Positions 36,901 to 46,534 of a stretch of DNA of 64,000 nucleotides are shown here, piece after piece (the first letter of the stretch is position 1; each line of letters starts with the position of its first letter). Made by a program: the position numbers and the translations under genes. Below the pieces are notes generated by a model. It had not been told where the DNA came from and did not search any database. It saw nothing but the letters and a program-made list of their open reading frames with translations. This stretch comes from Onchidella celtica. Taxonomy: Eukaryota; Mollusca; Gastropoda; Systellommatophora; Onchidiidae. The stretch covers positions 37,659,617-37,723,616 of the forward strand of contig OZ007582.1 of the NCBI GenBank assembly GCA_963931925.1, in the 5' to 3' direction.

Positions 36901-39900
36901 TCATGTTTGGTCTGAATCTGATTCAGAAGAGGACTCTCTGTCACTATCGTATGCAAGTGGTGATAGTGCCTAAATATGGTGAAGAGGGAGAGCTGAGAGG
37001 TGCTAAAAGGGGGTGTAGCTCAAGTTGGACGTGGCACTACTGACTTTACCTGGCACAAATATCATCTAACTAGTGAGGGAAAAACAAAGCACTGGGGTTA
37101 ATAACAAACTCCTGAAACAGGAAGACTGTGGAGTTTCGTAAGACTTAGGTGGACGATTAGCAGGTTTCAATCACCTCATTGAAAATGTTTTTCCAGGACT
37201 TTACCAGGGCTTTTTCAGGTACAAAACGTTAAATTCCAGGGCTATATATTGGACACCAGATGAGATAGCAGAGATGTGGTTCATCTTTCTATATAACTAT
37301 ATATTTTCCCATTTTCTTTTATGCATTTTTTAAACCTGAAGAAAATTGCAGAGGGCTATTTCCAGGGCTAATACAAGATTTTCCGAAGGATTTTTTCCTC
37401 AAATTTTTAAATTCCAGGGCTTTTTCCAGGGATACATGCACGATACTGGGTGATAAAACAGAGATGCGACATATTATATATCAATATCTATTTCCCGGAT
37501 TTTCTTCCCTACTTTTTAAAACCTGAAGAGAATTGCAGGGCTATTCCAGGACTAATCCATGTTTTCTGGCAGGGTTTTTCCTCAAATCTCAAAACTCCGG
37601 GGCATTTCTAGGGATCCATTGATGGAATACCAGGGCCATGTAGGAACCCTGAATGTAAGTCACTACCGTCTTACCATCTAAATTCATGAGCTGTGAATCA
37701 AAACTGGTGGACGTATGACTCTGGGATGCTCTCAAGCTTGTAATGACATCTTGTAGCTCAGCTTCTTTTCTCTTTCTGTCTTCCACCTCTTTCTGTAGTT
37801 TTGCCACAGCCTGGAAAGGTAGAAGAGAATCTGTTACACAACATTCAAAACATAGACAACTTCATCTTGGTCGTCCTCTTGTTCTTCTCTGAGACTTTTC
37901 AAAACTGAATACTTTGTCATTTTTCTATAAACAAGATGAGGTACCTGGCATCACCCAGAATAAACTGGTGTTCCATCCTTTCTCTCTGATCTAGACACTT
38001 TCCCATAATAATCCAGTCTTGCTTCAGAACTCATGCGCAAAAAATGAACGTGTGTCAAATGCAGTCTCCCATGCCCTAGTTTTATCAAAGGGAGCCCAAA
38101 AGAGATCCTTATATTCTGCATTTTTACAGTTTTTTTTTTGTAAAAAATGGACTGACATTTGAAAACGCACATAGGTCAATATAATAAATTAAAAGCAATT
38201 GGGTTAGATTAGTTGACACTTGTGAAAAGTAATATCACAATTTGCTGAACTGTCATTTAGGCTGTAGCATTCAGCAAAACTATGGCCAAAATTGCATCAC
38301 AATGATTCATACCCATCACTATTTTTTAAAATAATAAGATAAAAGAAAATAAATACATCCTTCCTCCTTGTTACCCCTTAATGAACAAATAAATTGCAAT
38401 GAAATAATTAACCCTAGTCCTGCGGGAGGCCACTATATTGGCCTCCCTGCGCAACACGGGAGGCCATTATTTTGTCCGACACGCTTAACCATGGGAGGCC
38501 ACATTTTTGTATAGCAAGGGTGCGCCTCGCGCTTTGTTTATTCGGTTGCCAAGGCTGTCATTGTTGTTGTTTTTTCACGTTCTTTTTCCACACAATTTTC
38601 GCGTGTTTATCTATCCTGTCACCCTTACTATATCAAACAAAATGGTATCGTCCGATTACGTTTATTACGATGCAACTATTCGCAACTATTCGCCATACTC
38701 ATGTAATAGTACTGACTGTCTGAAGTTTGAACTGGGGAAAATCTTGGGGAAACTTTTACTTTGATGCTGGTTGTCGTCTACATGTGAAATGAGAAAAAAG
38801 GGGCCATGTGCGTATTTGAGACGCCGTTCTGCATCTGTAATTATGAATTCCGATGTAATATTAGGGCATGCTGCATAAGGGCGTCTGACAGTAGGCTTTT
38901 CATTATGGAAAACTGGGAGAAAATGACCGACTTTGTTGTTGGTCGTTGTCTTTATTTGATGTGGTAATTAGAGAGAGATTGTGTTGCTTTGATTAAACCG
39001 CTTTTCACTACATGTATGTGCTCTACGACCTGGAACTGGAAATCAAATCTCTCTCTAAAACTAACATTATAGTAAGTGGACGCTTTACATAGTAGAGGAG
39101 GGAGAAGGCAATGTCATGATACATGTGGTTAGTAAATTAAGCAAATGGCTTAAAAAGTAATTTGTTCACCTGAATTGGCCTGACATAGGGACAGACAAAG
39201 CGCAGAGATCTTGGGAAAATGATAAAACGTATGTTAAACGGCATGTAGATGCAGAAAATTCTTGATTTGGGGCCTTCCATTTCACAATAAAACCTACTGC
39301 ATATCATCACAAGTACTTTATCCAAATATCATAGGGGTCCCCTACGATTTATCCACCACTATTGTTGTTACTGCGTCCTGAAGTATACGCGATACATGTG
39401 TTCACAAGGACCCGATTGACCCGACCGCCGAGGTTATCGGCAACATGCGAACGATTGGCTGACTGGCCCCTGGCTATCCCCGCATGGGGCGTTACGTGGA
39501 CGAGTTCACTCAAAGCGGGACGAGGGTTAAAACCAAAGAAATGAAACACTGTTTTCAAGGCAGCTCTGGCCACAGTTACACAGTTTTCCTTTTCCTTTTT
39601 CATGGATAAAACACCAATTCAACCCAACCAGCCCACTCTTTTGTCATGCCACAGCAATACTGTGAAAAAATATTTTGGTCTGAGATCAACCAGCCCAACC
39701 AGCCCACTCTTTTGTCATGCCATAATGATACTGTGAAAAGTATTTCGGTCTGAGATCAGGTGGCACAATGTTACATTTTTATATTTTGGCTCCTGAGGCT
39801 CCCAAAGACTCAAAGACTGTGTCACGATGTTTTATAGCCCATTCAAATTCCATAAAATTTGATTTTTAGAACATCTGAGAGTTTGATGGATGTATTTGAG

Positions 39901-40629
39901 GATGAGATAATGCCATTTTGTGAAGTGTAATTTTTAAAATTTTATTTTTTTGCTTATGTCATACTTTTTAATCCTGGTTGAAGAAAATACATCTCTTTTT
40001 GCCAGTTCAAAATGTCAGCACACTTTCTTCTGATAACCCCGTTGTGGCTCAAAATCGACGAAAGTATTAAAAATATAGCGGACTTCAAGACCTTTTAAAA
40101 TATAATTATGCCCATGTACACCTTTACATCTTTCAATGTGTAATATATTTTGTAGAATTTAAGGCTCACCGGTCAAAAAGCCTTTCATGATTACAACGGG
40201 AGCCTTATTTCCTTTACAATATGATGATACAGAGAAAATTCAGGAAGGCAATAACAGCCATAATAGTTTCAGTGTGCTGGTGGCATTTTTAATGCACCGT
40301 CCATCCTGGAGTGAAAATCTGTATAAATTTTAAACATATATTACAAATGTCAAGTATTTTACTCTACTGTAATTCACAATCTATTTAATCAATATATAGT
40401 GAGTATGATCTCCCGGTTGGTGCAGGCATGTTGGAAATTTGGGATTTTTGTCATATTTTCCTGTCCCTGATCCTGTGGTAGGTCAGTTCGAGCACCTAGT
40501 CTTCTTGGATAATAACAAACTGCTTAGAGGGCCTTTGTGCATATTGTGCATGCTAAAGATGCCTTGGCAGTTTTCGAGAAGAGCAGGCCAAACAGGCCAC
40601 TGCCCAAGCAAAATTAAACAAAATTTATC

Positions 40630-40661
<32 letters not shown>

Positions 40662-43600
40662 GCTGCACTGTGGTGATGACGCGCTGCTTTCAGCTGTAAC
40701 TGGGCTGAAATTGATGCTACAGCAAATTTCCCAAAGGGGATTAAAGGAGTATACAAAATACAAAACATTCTGTAGCAAGGGATGCATGAAAAAACTTGGG
40801 ATTTCTGTTCACTGAAGTGCAATGTCCTTGATTAAACAAGCTACATTTAATAATTTCATGGTATGTACTGGTAAATAACATCAAATAGCTGATTACTTCA
40901 GACAGTCTTTCCCAAAATATTTTAGTCTTCAGAACAAGATACAATCTGTAAGATGACACAGCAAATGAGAAAGTTTTGCACTAAAACAATTAAAAACGCC
41001 ATGCTCTATGTTGATTCAGAGACAATATATAATAATGTGCTTCTGTGCGAACATTAAAACCTTAGTCAGACTTAAGCCACAACTGCATAAACTCATTGTC
41101 CTGTACATATAAAACACATGTGACACAATCTATACCCGTAATATAAAGTCAGATAACTGTCACCAGGAGGTACATATTTCATCTTGATTATAAACAGTTG
41201 TATCCACTTATCCCAAATCCATGAAAACTGAGTTTGACCCCCCAATGTGAGCTCAGTAATGAATGATTGGCCTACTTCAACAGGGAAATACAAACCTCTG
41301 ACTGCTGAAAATGTTGATCCAAATGTGAAATAGGAAATGATTAACAGCGGTGAGATATGGCCACTCACATACAGATTGTTTATGAATCTCCTACAAATGA
41401 GATCCTGGTTAATTCTGACACATGATAATATTTTTTCACATTGTCTATTGGGACTACAGTTAAAAAACCATGCTCTATACAATAAGTTACTCAATCTCTT
41501 TGCTAAATTAAGGAAAAACAACAAAATAAAAAATGTCCCTTCTAATTACTTTAAACAAAACATGCTTGAATATGCATTCTATTTCTATAAAGCCCTTCAG
41601 GGCAATCAGATAAAAATGGAAAGTTAATTAAGACAAAACTATAGAAAGTTACAGGTGATATGCACATGTTTCTCATCACCAAAATTCAAAGCTCTCAGAA
41701 AAGAAACAAATAGTGAAATACGCAGCAATATCTGCCTACATTTAGTAACAAACCCTCCACAATTGGTATACAAGTCATGAATAAAAATGCTAAAATCCTT
41801 ATGGGTGGAGGCAGATACAGGCAATGTAAGTTACACTTACAGGTGATTGCCCTACAAGTTATAAAAATTTTCCCGGACACTGGCACAAAGAAATGTTCTG
41901 TTCTCTCCGGGAAAAACAAAAATCTTCTCCATTCCTCAATGTTTGTCTCGCTTCCTACTCCATTCATTAATGGTATAAAGATAATTCATAATTTTGTCCT
42001 GCCATTGTTTTCTGATATATATATATGGCCTTTAGCGTCTTTACAGACGGTCTTAGCAGCTAGAATATTCACTTTCACTTTGACTGACAGCTTCTCTCGT
42101 GGCTTATTCTACCAATGTTTGACCCGAGAGTGCGATGGCAGTGATTGCAGGTCAGTCTTTTGGGTTCACTTTGGCGAGTGTTTTCATTCCGCCTCTGTCG
42201 TTTTGTCAGGTATGTTTCTTTTGCCTTGAAGTCTATTGCGAGCGTGCCACTGCGCAATTTTTGTCTCCATCTGCTTCGATCATTTGCAAGGTTCTCCCAT
42301 TCATTGGGGTCGATGTTGAATGCTTTCATCGTGACCTTGCAAGTGTCTTTGAATCGCAGATGTGGCCTACCTCTGGGTCGGTTGCCAGTAGCAAGTTCCC
42401 CGTAGAGAATTTGTCTGGGGATGCGATCATTTTCCATACGGTGGAGATGTCCAAGCCACCGCAGTCTTTTTTTGCCTAGGAGAGCCTGAGTTGATGGAAT
42501 GTTGGCTCGGCTCAGAACTTCGATATTTGAGATCCTGTCTTGCCACTTGATCTTGAGAATTTTGCGTAGGCAGCGCAGGTGGAAGGAGTTGAGGGATCTT
42601 TCATGTTTGGAGTAGGTGGTCCATGTCTCTGAGCCATACAGCAGGGTGCTTAGGACGCAAGTTTGGTACACGAGTACCTTTGTTTTGATGGTCAGCTTGC
42701 TATTGTTCCACACCCTTTTTGAGAGTTTGCCAAAAGCTGTGGCCGCCTTTCCTATTCTGGCATTTATTTCAGTTGTTATGTCTGTGCTACCACTGATGGT
42801 TGAGCCTAGGTAGCAGAATTTTCCCACTTGCTCCAGAGGAGAGCCATTCAGCATGATTGGGTTGGGGTTTCTCAAGCCTTGTGTCAAAACTACAGTTTTT
42901 GAGACACTGATCCTTAGCATGAATTTGTCACAGGCTTTGGCAAGGCTATTGATGAGAGCCTGGAGCGTGGTTTCATCGTGGGCCACGATTGCAGCATCAT
43001 CTGCGAAGAGGAGCTCTTGTAACATAATATGCTCTGTACGAGATTTTGCTTTTAGTCTGGCAACATTAAAAATGGAGCCGTCCACTCTGGTGTTAATAAG
43101 TACTCCACCTGAACATTGACCAAAGGCATTCTTGAGTAGGGCTGCAAAATATATACCAAATAAGGTAGGAGCAAGAACACATCCCTGCTTCACACCGCTG
43201 TTTACAGCAAATGAATTGGATGTGCAGCCTTCAAAGTTGACACATGCCCTCATGTCAGTGTGGAAGGATGCAATAAGTTTTAGCAATGTTGGTGGACAGC
43301 CTATGGATTTAAGGACTGCATACAGGCCAGATCGGCTTACGGTGTCGAAAGCCTTTGTTAGGTCCACAAAGCATGTTATAAGCGGCCTGTTTTGTTCTTT
43401 ACATTTTTCTTGGATTTGCCGAAGTGCAAATATCATGTCAATAGTTGATCGTTTGCTTCGAAAGCCACATTGTGTTTCTGGTAAGACTTTTTCCGCCAGT
43501 TGTTGAAGGCGGCAGAGGATGACGCGAGCAAAAGCCTTTCCAGTAATGCTGAGGAGGGATATGCCTCGATAGTTGTTGCAGTCGCCTTTGTCTCCTTTGT

Positions 43601-46497
43601 TCTTGTAAAGTGTGACAATTTTGGCGTCTCTCATATCATGTGGTGTCACGCCTTCTTTCCAACACTGCAGTAACAGATTATACAGGTGTGGTAATAGTGG
43701 GCCTTTTAGGTCTTTTAATACCTCTGCAGGAATGTTGTCACTTCCTGTGGCTTTTCCAGCAGACAGGTGGTCGATTGCATTGGAAAGCTCGACTAAGGAA
43801 GGTTCAGCGTCAAGTTCGGCCATTATTGGCAGTTTTTGGAGGTGTTCCTCAAAATCTGGTGGAATATTTTTCTCAGTTGAATACAACAGAGAGTAATGCT
43901 CTACCCACCTATTCAGTTGTTCATTTTTATCTGTGATGGGTTCACCATTTACAGACTTAAGTGGGGCGCTTTTGGTGATGATTGGCCCAAGAGCTACTTT
44001 CATCTGACTAAAGGCGGTTTTCATATCTCCCTTTTCATTTGCCTCTTGTATGCTGTTACACAAGTCTGTCCAGTATTTGTTGGCGCAACGTCTTACCTCC
44101 AGCTGAAGTTTAGCTTTTGCATTTTTCAAACAAGTTTTTGTACTCTGATTGCAATTTTTGTTATACTCATTGAAAGCAGATTTCTTTTGCTCAATGAGAG
44201 GTAGGAGAATTTCGCTGTTCTGGGCTACCCAGTCGTTGTTTGAAACTTTATGCTGTCCAAAAGACTTGATGGCACAGTCATGAATTTTTGAACTGAGAGT
44301 GTTCCATGTTTCATCTACCGAGTCACATTGGGTGACATTATCCATGCTTTCAGCAAATAACTTTTCAAATGACTTTCTATTTGATTCATCTCTGATTGCT
44401 GTTACATTGATCTTAGGGATTGAAGGGGCTTTTGATCTGTATATTTTCTTGGCCGAAATTTTGATTTTGCTGACTACCAGTGCATGGTCGGTGTCACAGT
44501 CAGCACTGTGGAGGGAACGAGTTATTTTTATACAGCCCAAACTCTTCCTCCTTGAGAGAATAAGATCTAATTGATGCCAATGGCCAGACCTGGGATGGCG
44601 CCATGATGTTCTTTGGCATCTCTTAAGGTCAAAGTACGTGTTTGTAACACATAATGAGTTTACGGAGCATAGCTCCAGAAGGCGCTGCCCGTTTTCGTTG
44701 ATGTTGCCAATGCCGAAGTGCCCAATGCACTTTGGCCATGCGGAGTGATCTGCTCCCACTCGAGCGTTAAAGTCACCCAGAATTAGCAGGCCTTCGGTGA
44801 GAGGGATGTTGTGGAGAGTCCTCTGCAATGCCTCGTAGAAAATGTCTTTGGTTTCGTCAGAGGAGGTAAGTGTTGGGGCATAGACACAGATAATGTTGGT
44901 AAAACCAGACCGGGTGTTCAGTCTGAGTGTCATGATGCGTTCTGACACTCCAATTGGAGTTGCGATCGAATTGATAAGGGAGTTTTCTACGGCGAAGCCC
45001 ACGCCGTGGATTCTCGGCTGTTCGCTGCTAAGGCCCTGCCAGAAGAAGGTGTAGTTTTCTTCTTTGACTGACCCGGAGTCGGGAAGTCGAGTTTCTTGAA
45101 GGGCAGCGATGTCGATGTTTAGTAGCTGAAGTTCTCGATCAATAATTTGGGATTTCCTGATGGAGTCAATATCAGTGAGATCTTGCTGTTGCAAGCCTGG
45201 GCGCATTGTTCTGACGTTCCAGGTACCAAGTTTTAGTATTTTTCTGTTTTTGCCAGGTGCACACTTTACGTCAGCTTTTTGACTTTTGGTCTAGCTCCAA
45301 CCACCTTATGAAGCAGGCTGACGTGGCGGAACAACACCCAACTGCCTGGGGGCTGCCCAGGTTACGGCGGGCGGTAGTTGATCAATGCAGCTGAAAAGCC
45401 GCTCCCACCGACAGAGGGGACCCCTGGCGCTCATCCGTACGCCAAATGGATTGAGCTTATCACCGGTAACTGCCACCTCCCGTGTTGTGCCCATCCGTAA
45501 CGGATGGCTGGAGTGTCCTCTCCAAATCGGAAATGGGTGGGCTTATAGAGGAGAGACAGACGCTTGCCAAGCCCGAGCAAACGCCTCCTCGTTTTGCTGC
45601 CTTGCCTGGGCTATTTTTAAGAGATGGTGCTTTGCCCAGAGGCACCACCCCTCTCTCTGCCATTCTAGTTAAACCCAAGGGAGAGACCAGGTCAATACAT
45701 TTGGAACTAGTCCGGCTGCAGGAGATGCTGGAAGCCAGTTTGATGCAGTTCTCCCTGACAACCACCTTCGGGTCTCCACTCCTGATTTTCTGTCTGGGTT
45801 TACTCCCATAGCCTTTGCTATCATAGCAACACACAAGGCAGTGTGGTATTTGTATTCAGGGTTACCTTCCCCTAGTCTTCCTCTCTCCCGAGATGACCCA
45901 CAAGACAGTGGGGGTGACAGTAGCAGGCTGTATTGTGTACTGTCATACAATAGCAGAAAACTCTGGCCTGATAATATGTGTTAAAAGAAGAACAAGAGGA
46001 CGACCAGTGTGAAAATGGCAAGACAACATAAAACAGAGAGGAGGAACATCATGGATGAGGAAATCATCAGACAGAGAGGTATGGAAATCATTATGAGAGG
46101 GCTACATCCGGCAGTGGATGAATCGATGAACCATGTCTGAGTGAAACGTGAAAAGTTCAAAGAAATACCTTGTCCCTAGAGAAAGGATACAAATTTCTAT
46201 TTATCATAACAGCAGAACATGGCAAAGGTTTGATTAATCTCATATCTTATGAAATTATATTTCTTTGGTTACCTGTTTATAATCAAAAGTAGTGCCTGGG
46301 CTTCCTGGAGCCACAGATCCTACACTTGTGTTCAGCATGTTGTCTTTCTGGAAGTCTGAACTTCTCCGTTGGGAATCATACATCTCATATGAACCCTTGG
46401 CATTGCCACTGTGGTTTGGACTTGGATGTGACATTGTCTTTGTTATGCAGGGTTTTGGAGGTGGATATACTGCCACATTGTTGATGTTGGTCCACAT
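29401..46497 (-). CDS. Coiled-coil adaptor with two C-terminal TAX1BP1/CALCOCO-type zinc fingers (six coding exons)
   Basis: Six exons join in frame: 46434-46273, 37810-37675, 36560-36443, 35279-35024, 33619-33436, 30920-29401, encoding 791 residues from the ATG at 46434 (812 from that at 46497). Residues 55-285 are heptad-rich coiled coil (KLQKEVEDRKRKEAEL, EVRRLQEENHELRRKQ). A low-complexity Pro/Gln/Ser/Asn linker follows. Two fingers end the protein: C712-C715-H730-C734 and C754-C757-H773-H777, the second in the TAX1BP1-like form CPMCNVKF..KHVHSHF. Such fingers bind ubiquitin in TAX1BP1 and NDP52, which act as autophagy or innate-immune adaptors; that role is inferred here. Unlike TAX1BP1/CALCOCO, no SKICH domain is seen, making a TBKBP1-like architecture an alternative. 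The C-terminal FEIL resembles a LIR core. LINE, SINE and DNA transposons lie in its introns. Confidence 0.85.
32820..33018 (-). other. Exon-like GC-richer island in the last intron
   Basis: On the gene's strand an acceptor-like TTTTTTTCCGTGTATCAG is followed by about 190 bp of GC-richer sequence. If spliced to exon 5 it would read MYCWSFEWTRATSHPRGFVS and end at a stop; another frame gives a hydrophobic tail (SSCMLLALTSLLYSAAVVL). It may be an alternative terminal exon or a gene fragment. I recognise neither product. Confidence 0.3.
33141..33375. repeat. Inverted duplication flanking a 100-bp spacer
   Basis: 33141-33209 and the complement of 33309-33375 are about 80% identical, sharing AAGTCAAAATMTGGCAA, AAGAAAAAGTT and GCAAAGCCTTG. 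Both arms can be read in the same frame (SQNMAKRKSCMEQSL and SQNLARRKSYMQQSL). The pair lies in the intron just after exon 5 and could form a stem in the pre-mRNA. Confidence 0.6.
33436..33619 (-). CDS. Coding exon 5 (coiled coil end)
   Basis: The acceptor TTATCTTCAG precedes GAG at 33619. The donor is ATGA|GTGAGT at 33436/33435. It encodes ESVSRLEQENRSLKE and, after a short loop, ACSRELEYLHKVVNTLKSTV followed by LEQRTFLLAM. The second helix has a position and style faintly like the TBK1-binding helix of TBKBP1/AZI2, but I cannot confirm that. Phase 0 in, phase 1 out. Confidence 0.88.
33742..34017. mobile_element. CATATGTG-family TIR element, about 276 bp
   Basis: The left end ATATGTGTGGTGCTCTAGG and the complement of the right end ACATGTGTGTGGCGCTCCAGG both continue into AAAA-CCT/TCC. 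The interior (TTTTTATTTGAAGTCAATA) matches the right side of the long member at 65-1780. Intronic, non-coding. Confidence 0.65.
34612..34982. mobile_element. hAT-type MITE (CAGTGTTTCTCAG ends)
   Basis: CAGTGTTTCTCAGCCC at 34612 and CTGAGAAACACTG ending at 34982 are inverted repeats of a form common among hAT MITEs. The flanks CCCTACAG and CCCTTAAA agree at 5 of 8 positions, perhaps a decayed duplication. It lies within the intron, its end 41 bp from the donor of exon 4. Confidence 0.75.
35024..35279 (-). CDS. Coding exon 4 (coiled coil)
   Basis: The acceptor GTTTGAAG lies just above 35279. The donor is TTAAGG|GTTAGT. The exon encodes AAVVIQERDKAVDDASQLSQ and the long heptad stretch through EEAKKHTTEIKTLR. 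The first base completes an AGA codon with exon 3, which decides between two possible acceptor AGs. A hAT-type element ends 41 bp downstream of its donor. Confidence 0.9.
35980..36287. mobile_element. TTAA-type MITE, uninterrupted relative of 7779-9080
   Basis: It starts TTGACTCATTC (a decayed TTAA) and ends GGGTATGAGTTAA. The body aligns to the outer parts of 7779-9080 and shows the pre-insertion state around TTTATGTTATGTCTG. It lies in an intron of the zinc-finger gene. Confidence 0.75.
36443..36560 (-). CDS. Coding exon 3
   Basis: The acceptor TTTCACCAG precedes AGCCTCCAGG, and the donor is AACAG|GTAAGA. It encodes PPGSENMGENVKDAHLKHLQ and QVTVLQANLYKTEGWKN, 118 bp, with phases fitting both neighbours. 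Confidence 0.88.
37190..37645. repeat. CCAGGGC-type repeat, two ~190-bp units
   Basis: Two long units share AAATTCCAGGGCT, GATAAAACAGAGATGYG-like and TTTTTAAAACCTGAAGA phrases, ending at GGCCATGTAGGAACCCTG. The short phrase is also seen at 26517-26655. The last part runs up to the donor of exon 2. Probably a decayed inverted-repeat element of which only one end is clear. Confidence 0.5.
37675..37810 (-). CDS. Coding exon 2 (coiled coil start)
   Basis: The acceptor CTTTCCAG precedes GCTGTGGC, and the donor is GATG|GTAAGA. It encodes AVAKLQKEVEDRKRKEAELQ followed by DVITSLRASQ and a Ser/Thr-rich end. The open frame continues past the donor into CCAGGGC repeat sequence, which is intron. Confidence 0.9.
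38408..39530. mobile_element. piggyBac-type element, 1.1 kb
   Basis: TTAA borders are present at 38408-38411 and 39527-39530. The TIRs CCCTAGTCCTGCGGG and the complement CCCTCGTCCCGCTTT agree at 10 of the first 12 bases after TTAA. Near the left end GGGAGGCCA is repeated three times. A 40-codon frame from ATG 38641 (MVSSDYVYYDATIRNYSPYS...) may be a transposase scrap, but no catalytic region is left. Located in the first long intron of the zinc-finger gene. Confidence 0.6.
39627..39758. repeat. 70-bp tandem duplication
   Basis: Two units (39627 and 39697) share AACCAGCCCACTCTTTTGTC and TTTYGGTCTGAGATCA. The second is slightly shorter. Confidence 0.85.
40410..40766 (+). mobile_element. tRNA-derived SINE, copy 3 (5'-truncated)
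   Basis: It begins inside the family sequence at TCCCGGTTGGTGCAGG, so the A box and most of the tRNA head are missing. The rest follows the family order, including a run of about 22 C at 40629-40650 and GGGGATTAAAGGAGTATAC at the end. Intronic, opposite to the host gene. Confidence 0.8.
40767..42011. other. Intronic, nothing recognised
   Basis: AT-rich intron sequence. Incidental frames here have no motif and show no splice support. Confidence 0.5.
42012..45955 (-). mobile_element. Near-complete LINE (APE endonuclease + RT)
   Basis: On the minus strand it comprises a GC-rich 5' region (about 45955-45294), a single long ORF, and a short 3' UTR reaching a TATATATATA tract at 42013-42025. The 5' limit is judged only from the change in base composition. 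The ORF is uninterrupted and keeps the catalytic motifs, so this copy looks recent. It lies in the long first intron of the zinc-finger gene, in the same orientation. Target-site duplications were not resolved. Confidence 0.8.
42075..45290 (-). CDS. LINE ORF: endonuclease/reverse transcriptase
   Basis: The frame is open from 45290, with TAG at 45291-45293; the first ATG (45206) already lies within the endonuclease motif GTWNVRTM, so true initiation is unclear. Numbered from that ATG (1043 aa): endonuclease E38 in LQETR, YAP near 109-111, D145/N147 in GDFN, D240-H241. Reverse transcriptase runs roughly 530-770 with YRGISLLS, QCGFR, FVDLTKAFDTV, GVKQGCVLAP and FADD (734-737). Distal motifs RLRWLGH and GRPHLRFKD lead to a C-terminal CNHC..H..C finger (C1020, C1023, H1036, C1040). 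It would nick the target and copy its RNA into DNA. The clade is not settled: the C-terminal finger recalls Ingi/Vingi- or RTE-like groups. Confidence 0.92.
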   Translation of the reverse strand, partial: TKSQKADVKCAPGKNRKILKLGTWNVRTMRPGLQQQDLTDIDSIRKSQIIDRELQLLNIDIAALQETRLPDSGSVKEENYTFFWQGLSSEQPRIHGVGFAVENSLINSIATPIGVSERIMTLRLNTRSGFTNIICVYAPTLTSSDETKDIFYEALQRTLHNIPLTEGLLILGDFNARVGADHSAWPKCIGHFGIGNINENGQRLLELCSVNSLCVTNTYFDLKRCQRTSWRHPRSGHWHQLDLILSRRKSLGCIKITRSLHSADCDTDHALVVSKIKISAKKIYRSKAPSIPKINVTAIRDESNRKSFEKLFAESMDNVTQCDSVDETWNTLSSKIHDCAIKSFGQHKVSNNDWVAQNSEILLPLIEQKKSAFNEYNKNCNQSTKTCLKNAKAKLQLEVRRCANKYWTDLCNSIQEANEKGDMKTAFSQMKVALGPIITKSAPLKSVNGEPITDKNEQLNRWVEHYSLLYSTEKNIPPDFEEHLQKLPIMAELDAEPSLVELSNAIDHLSAGKATGSDNIPAEVLKDLKGPLLPHLYNLLLQCWKEGVTPHDMRDAKIVTLYKNKGDKGDCNNYRGISLLSITGKAFARVILCRLQQLAEKVLPETQCGFRSKRSTIDMIFALRQIQEKCKEQNRPLITCFVDLTKAFDTVSRSGLYAVLKSIGCPPTLLKLIASFHTDMRACVNFEGCTSNSFAVNSGVKQGCVLAPTLFGIYFAALLKNAFGQCSGGVLINTRVDGSIFNVARLKAKSRTEHIMLQELLFADDAAIVAHDETTLQALINSLAKACDKFMLRISVSKTVVLTQGLRNPNPIMLNGSPLEQVGKFCYLGSTISGSTDITTEINARIGKAATAFGKLSKRVWNNSKLTIKTKVLVYQTCVLSTLLYGSETWTTYSKHERSLNSFHLRCLRKILKIKWQDRISNIEVLSRANIPSTQALLGKKRLRWLGHLHRMENDRIPRQILYGELATGNRPRGRPHLRFKDTCKVTMKAFNIDPNEWENLANDRSRWRQKLRSGTLAIDFKAKETYLTKRQRRNENTRQSEPKRLTCNHCHRTLGSNIGRISHERSCQSK
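45970..46140 (+). pseudogene. LINE ORF C-terminal remnant
   Basis: On the plus strand a broken frame reads RRTRGRPV, KWQDNIKQR and SSDREVWKSL, matching the GRPxxRWxDxI...DRxxWR segment that ends many LINE ORFs. It has internal stops and is very short. It lies next to the 5' border of the near-complete LINE and is older and oppositely oriented. Confidence 0.5.
46273..46497 (-). CDS. First coding exon
   Basis: The donor AAACAG|GTAACC ends the exon in phase 0. Two in-frame ATGs are candidates: 46497 (MWTNINN, weak context) and 46434 (MSHPSPNHSG, A at -3). An in-frame TAA lies just upstream of the first ATG, 18 bp away, so if the exon reaches TTGGCAG near 46528 the coding region must start here. 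The product is Ser/Gly/Asn-rich and probably disordered. A 5' non-coding exon is expected upstream. Confidence 0.75.
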
Positions 46498-46534
46498 AAA
46501 GATGGAGTTAGTTTACCATCAGTCCTGCCAATAG

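Noticed and set aside
42135-44574. Several plus-strand open frames of 60-125 codons
   Set aside because: They lie opposite the LINE ORF, which has catalytic motifs in order; the plus-strand frames have none and are shadows.
45294-45955. Open frames in the LINE 5' region (for example minus 45460-45834)
   Set aside because: GC-rich sequence open in several frames at once, with no nucleic-acid-binding motif; treated as LINE 5' region, not as a separate gene.
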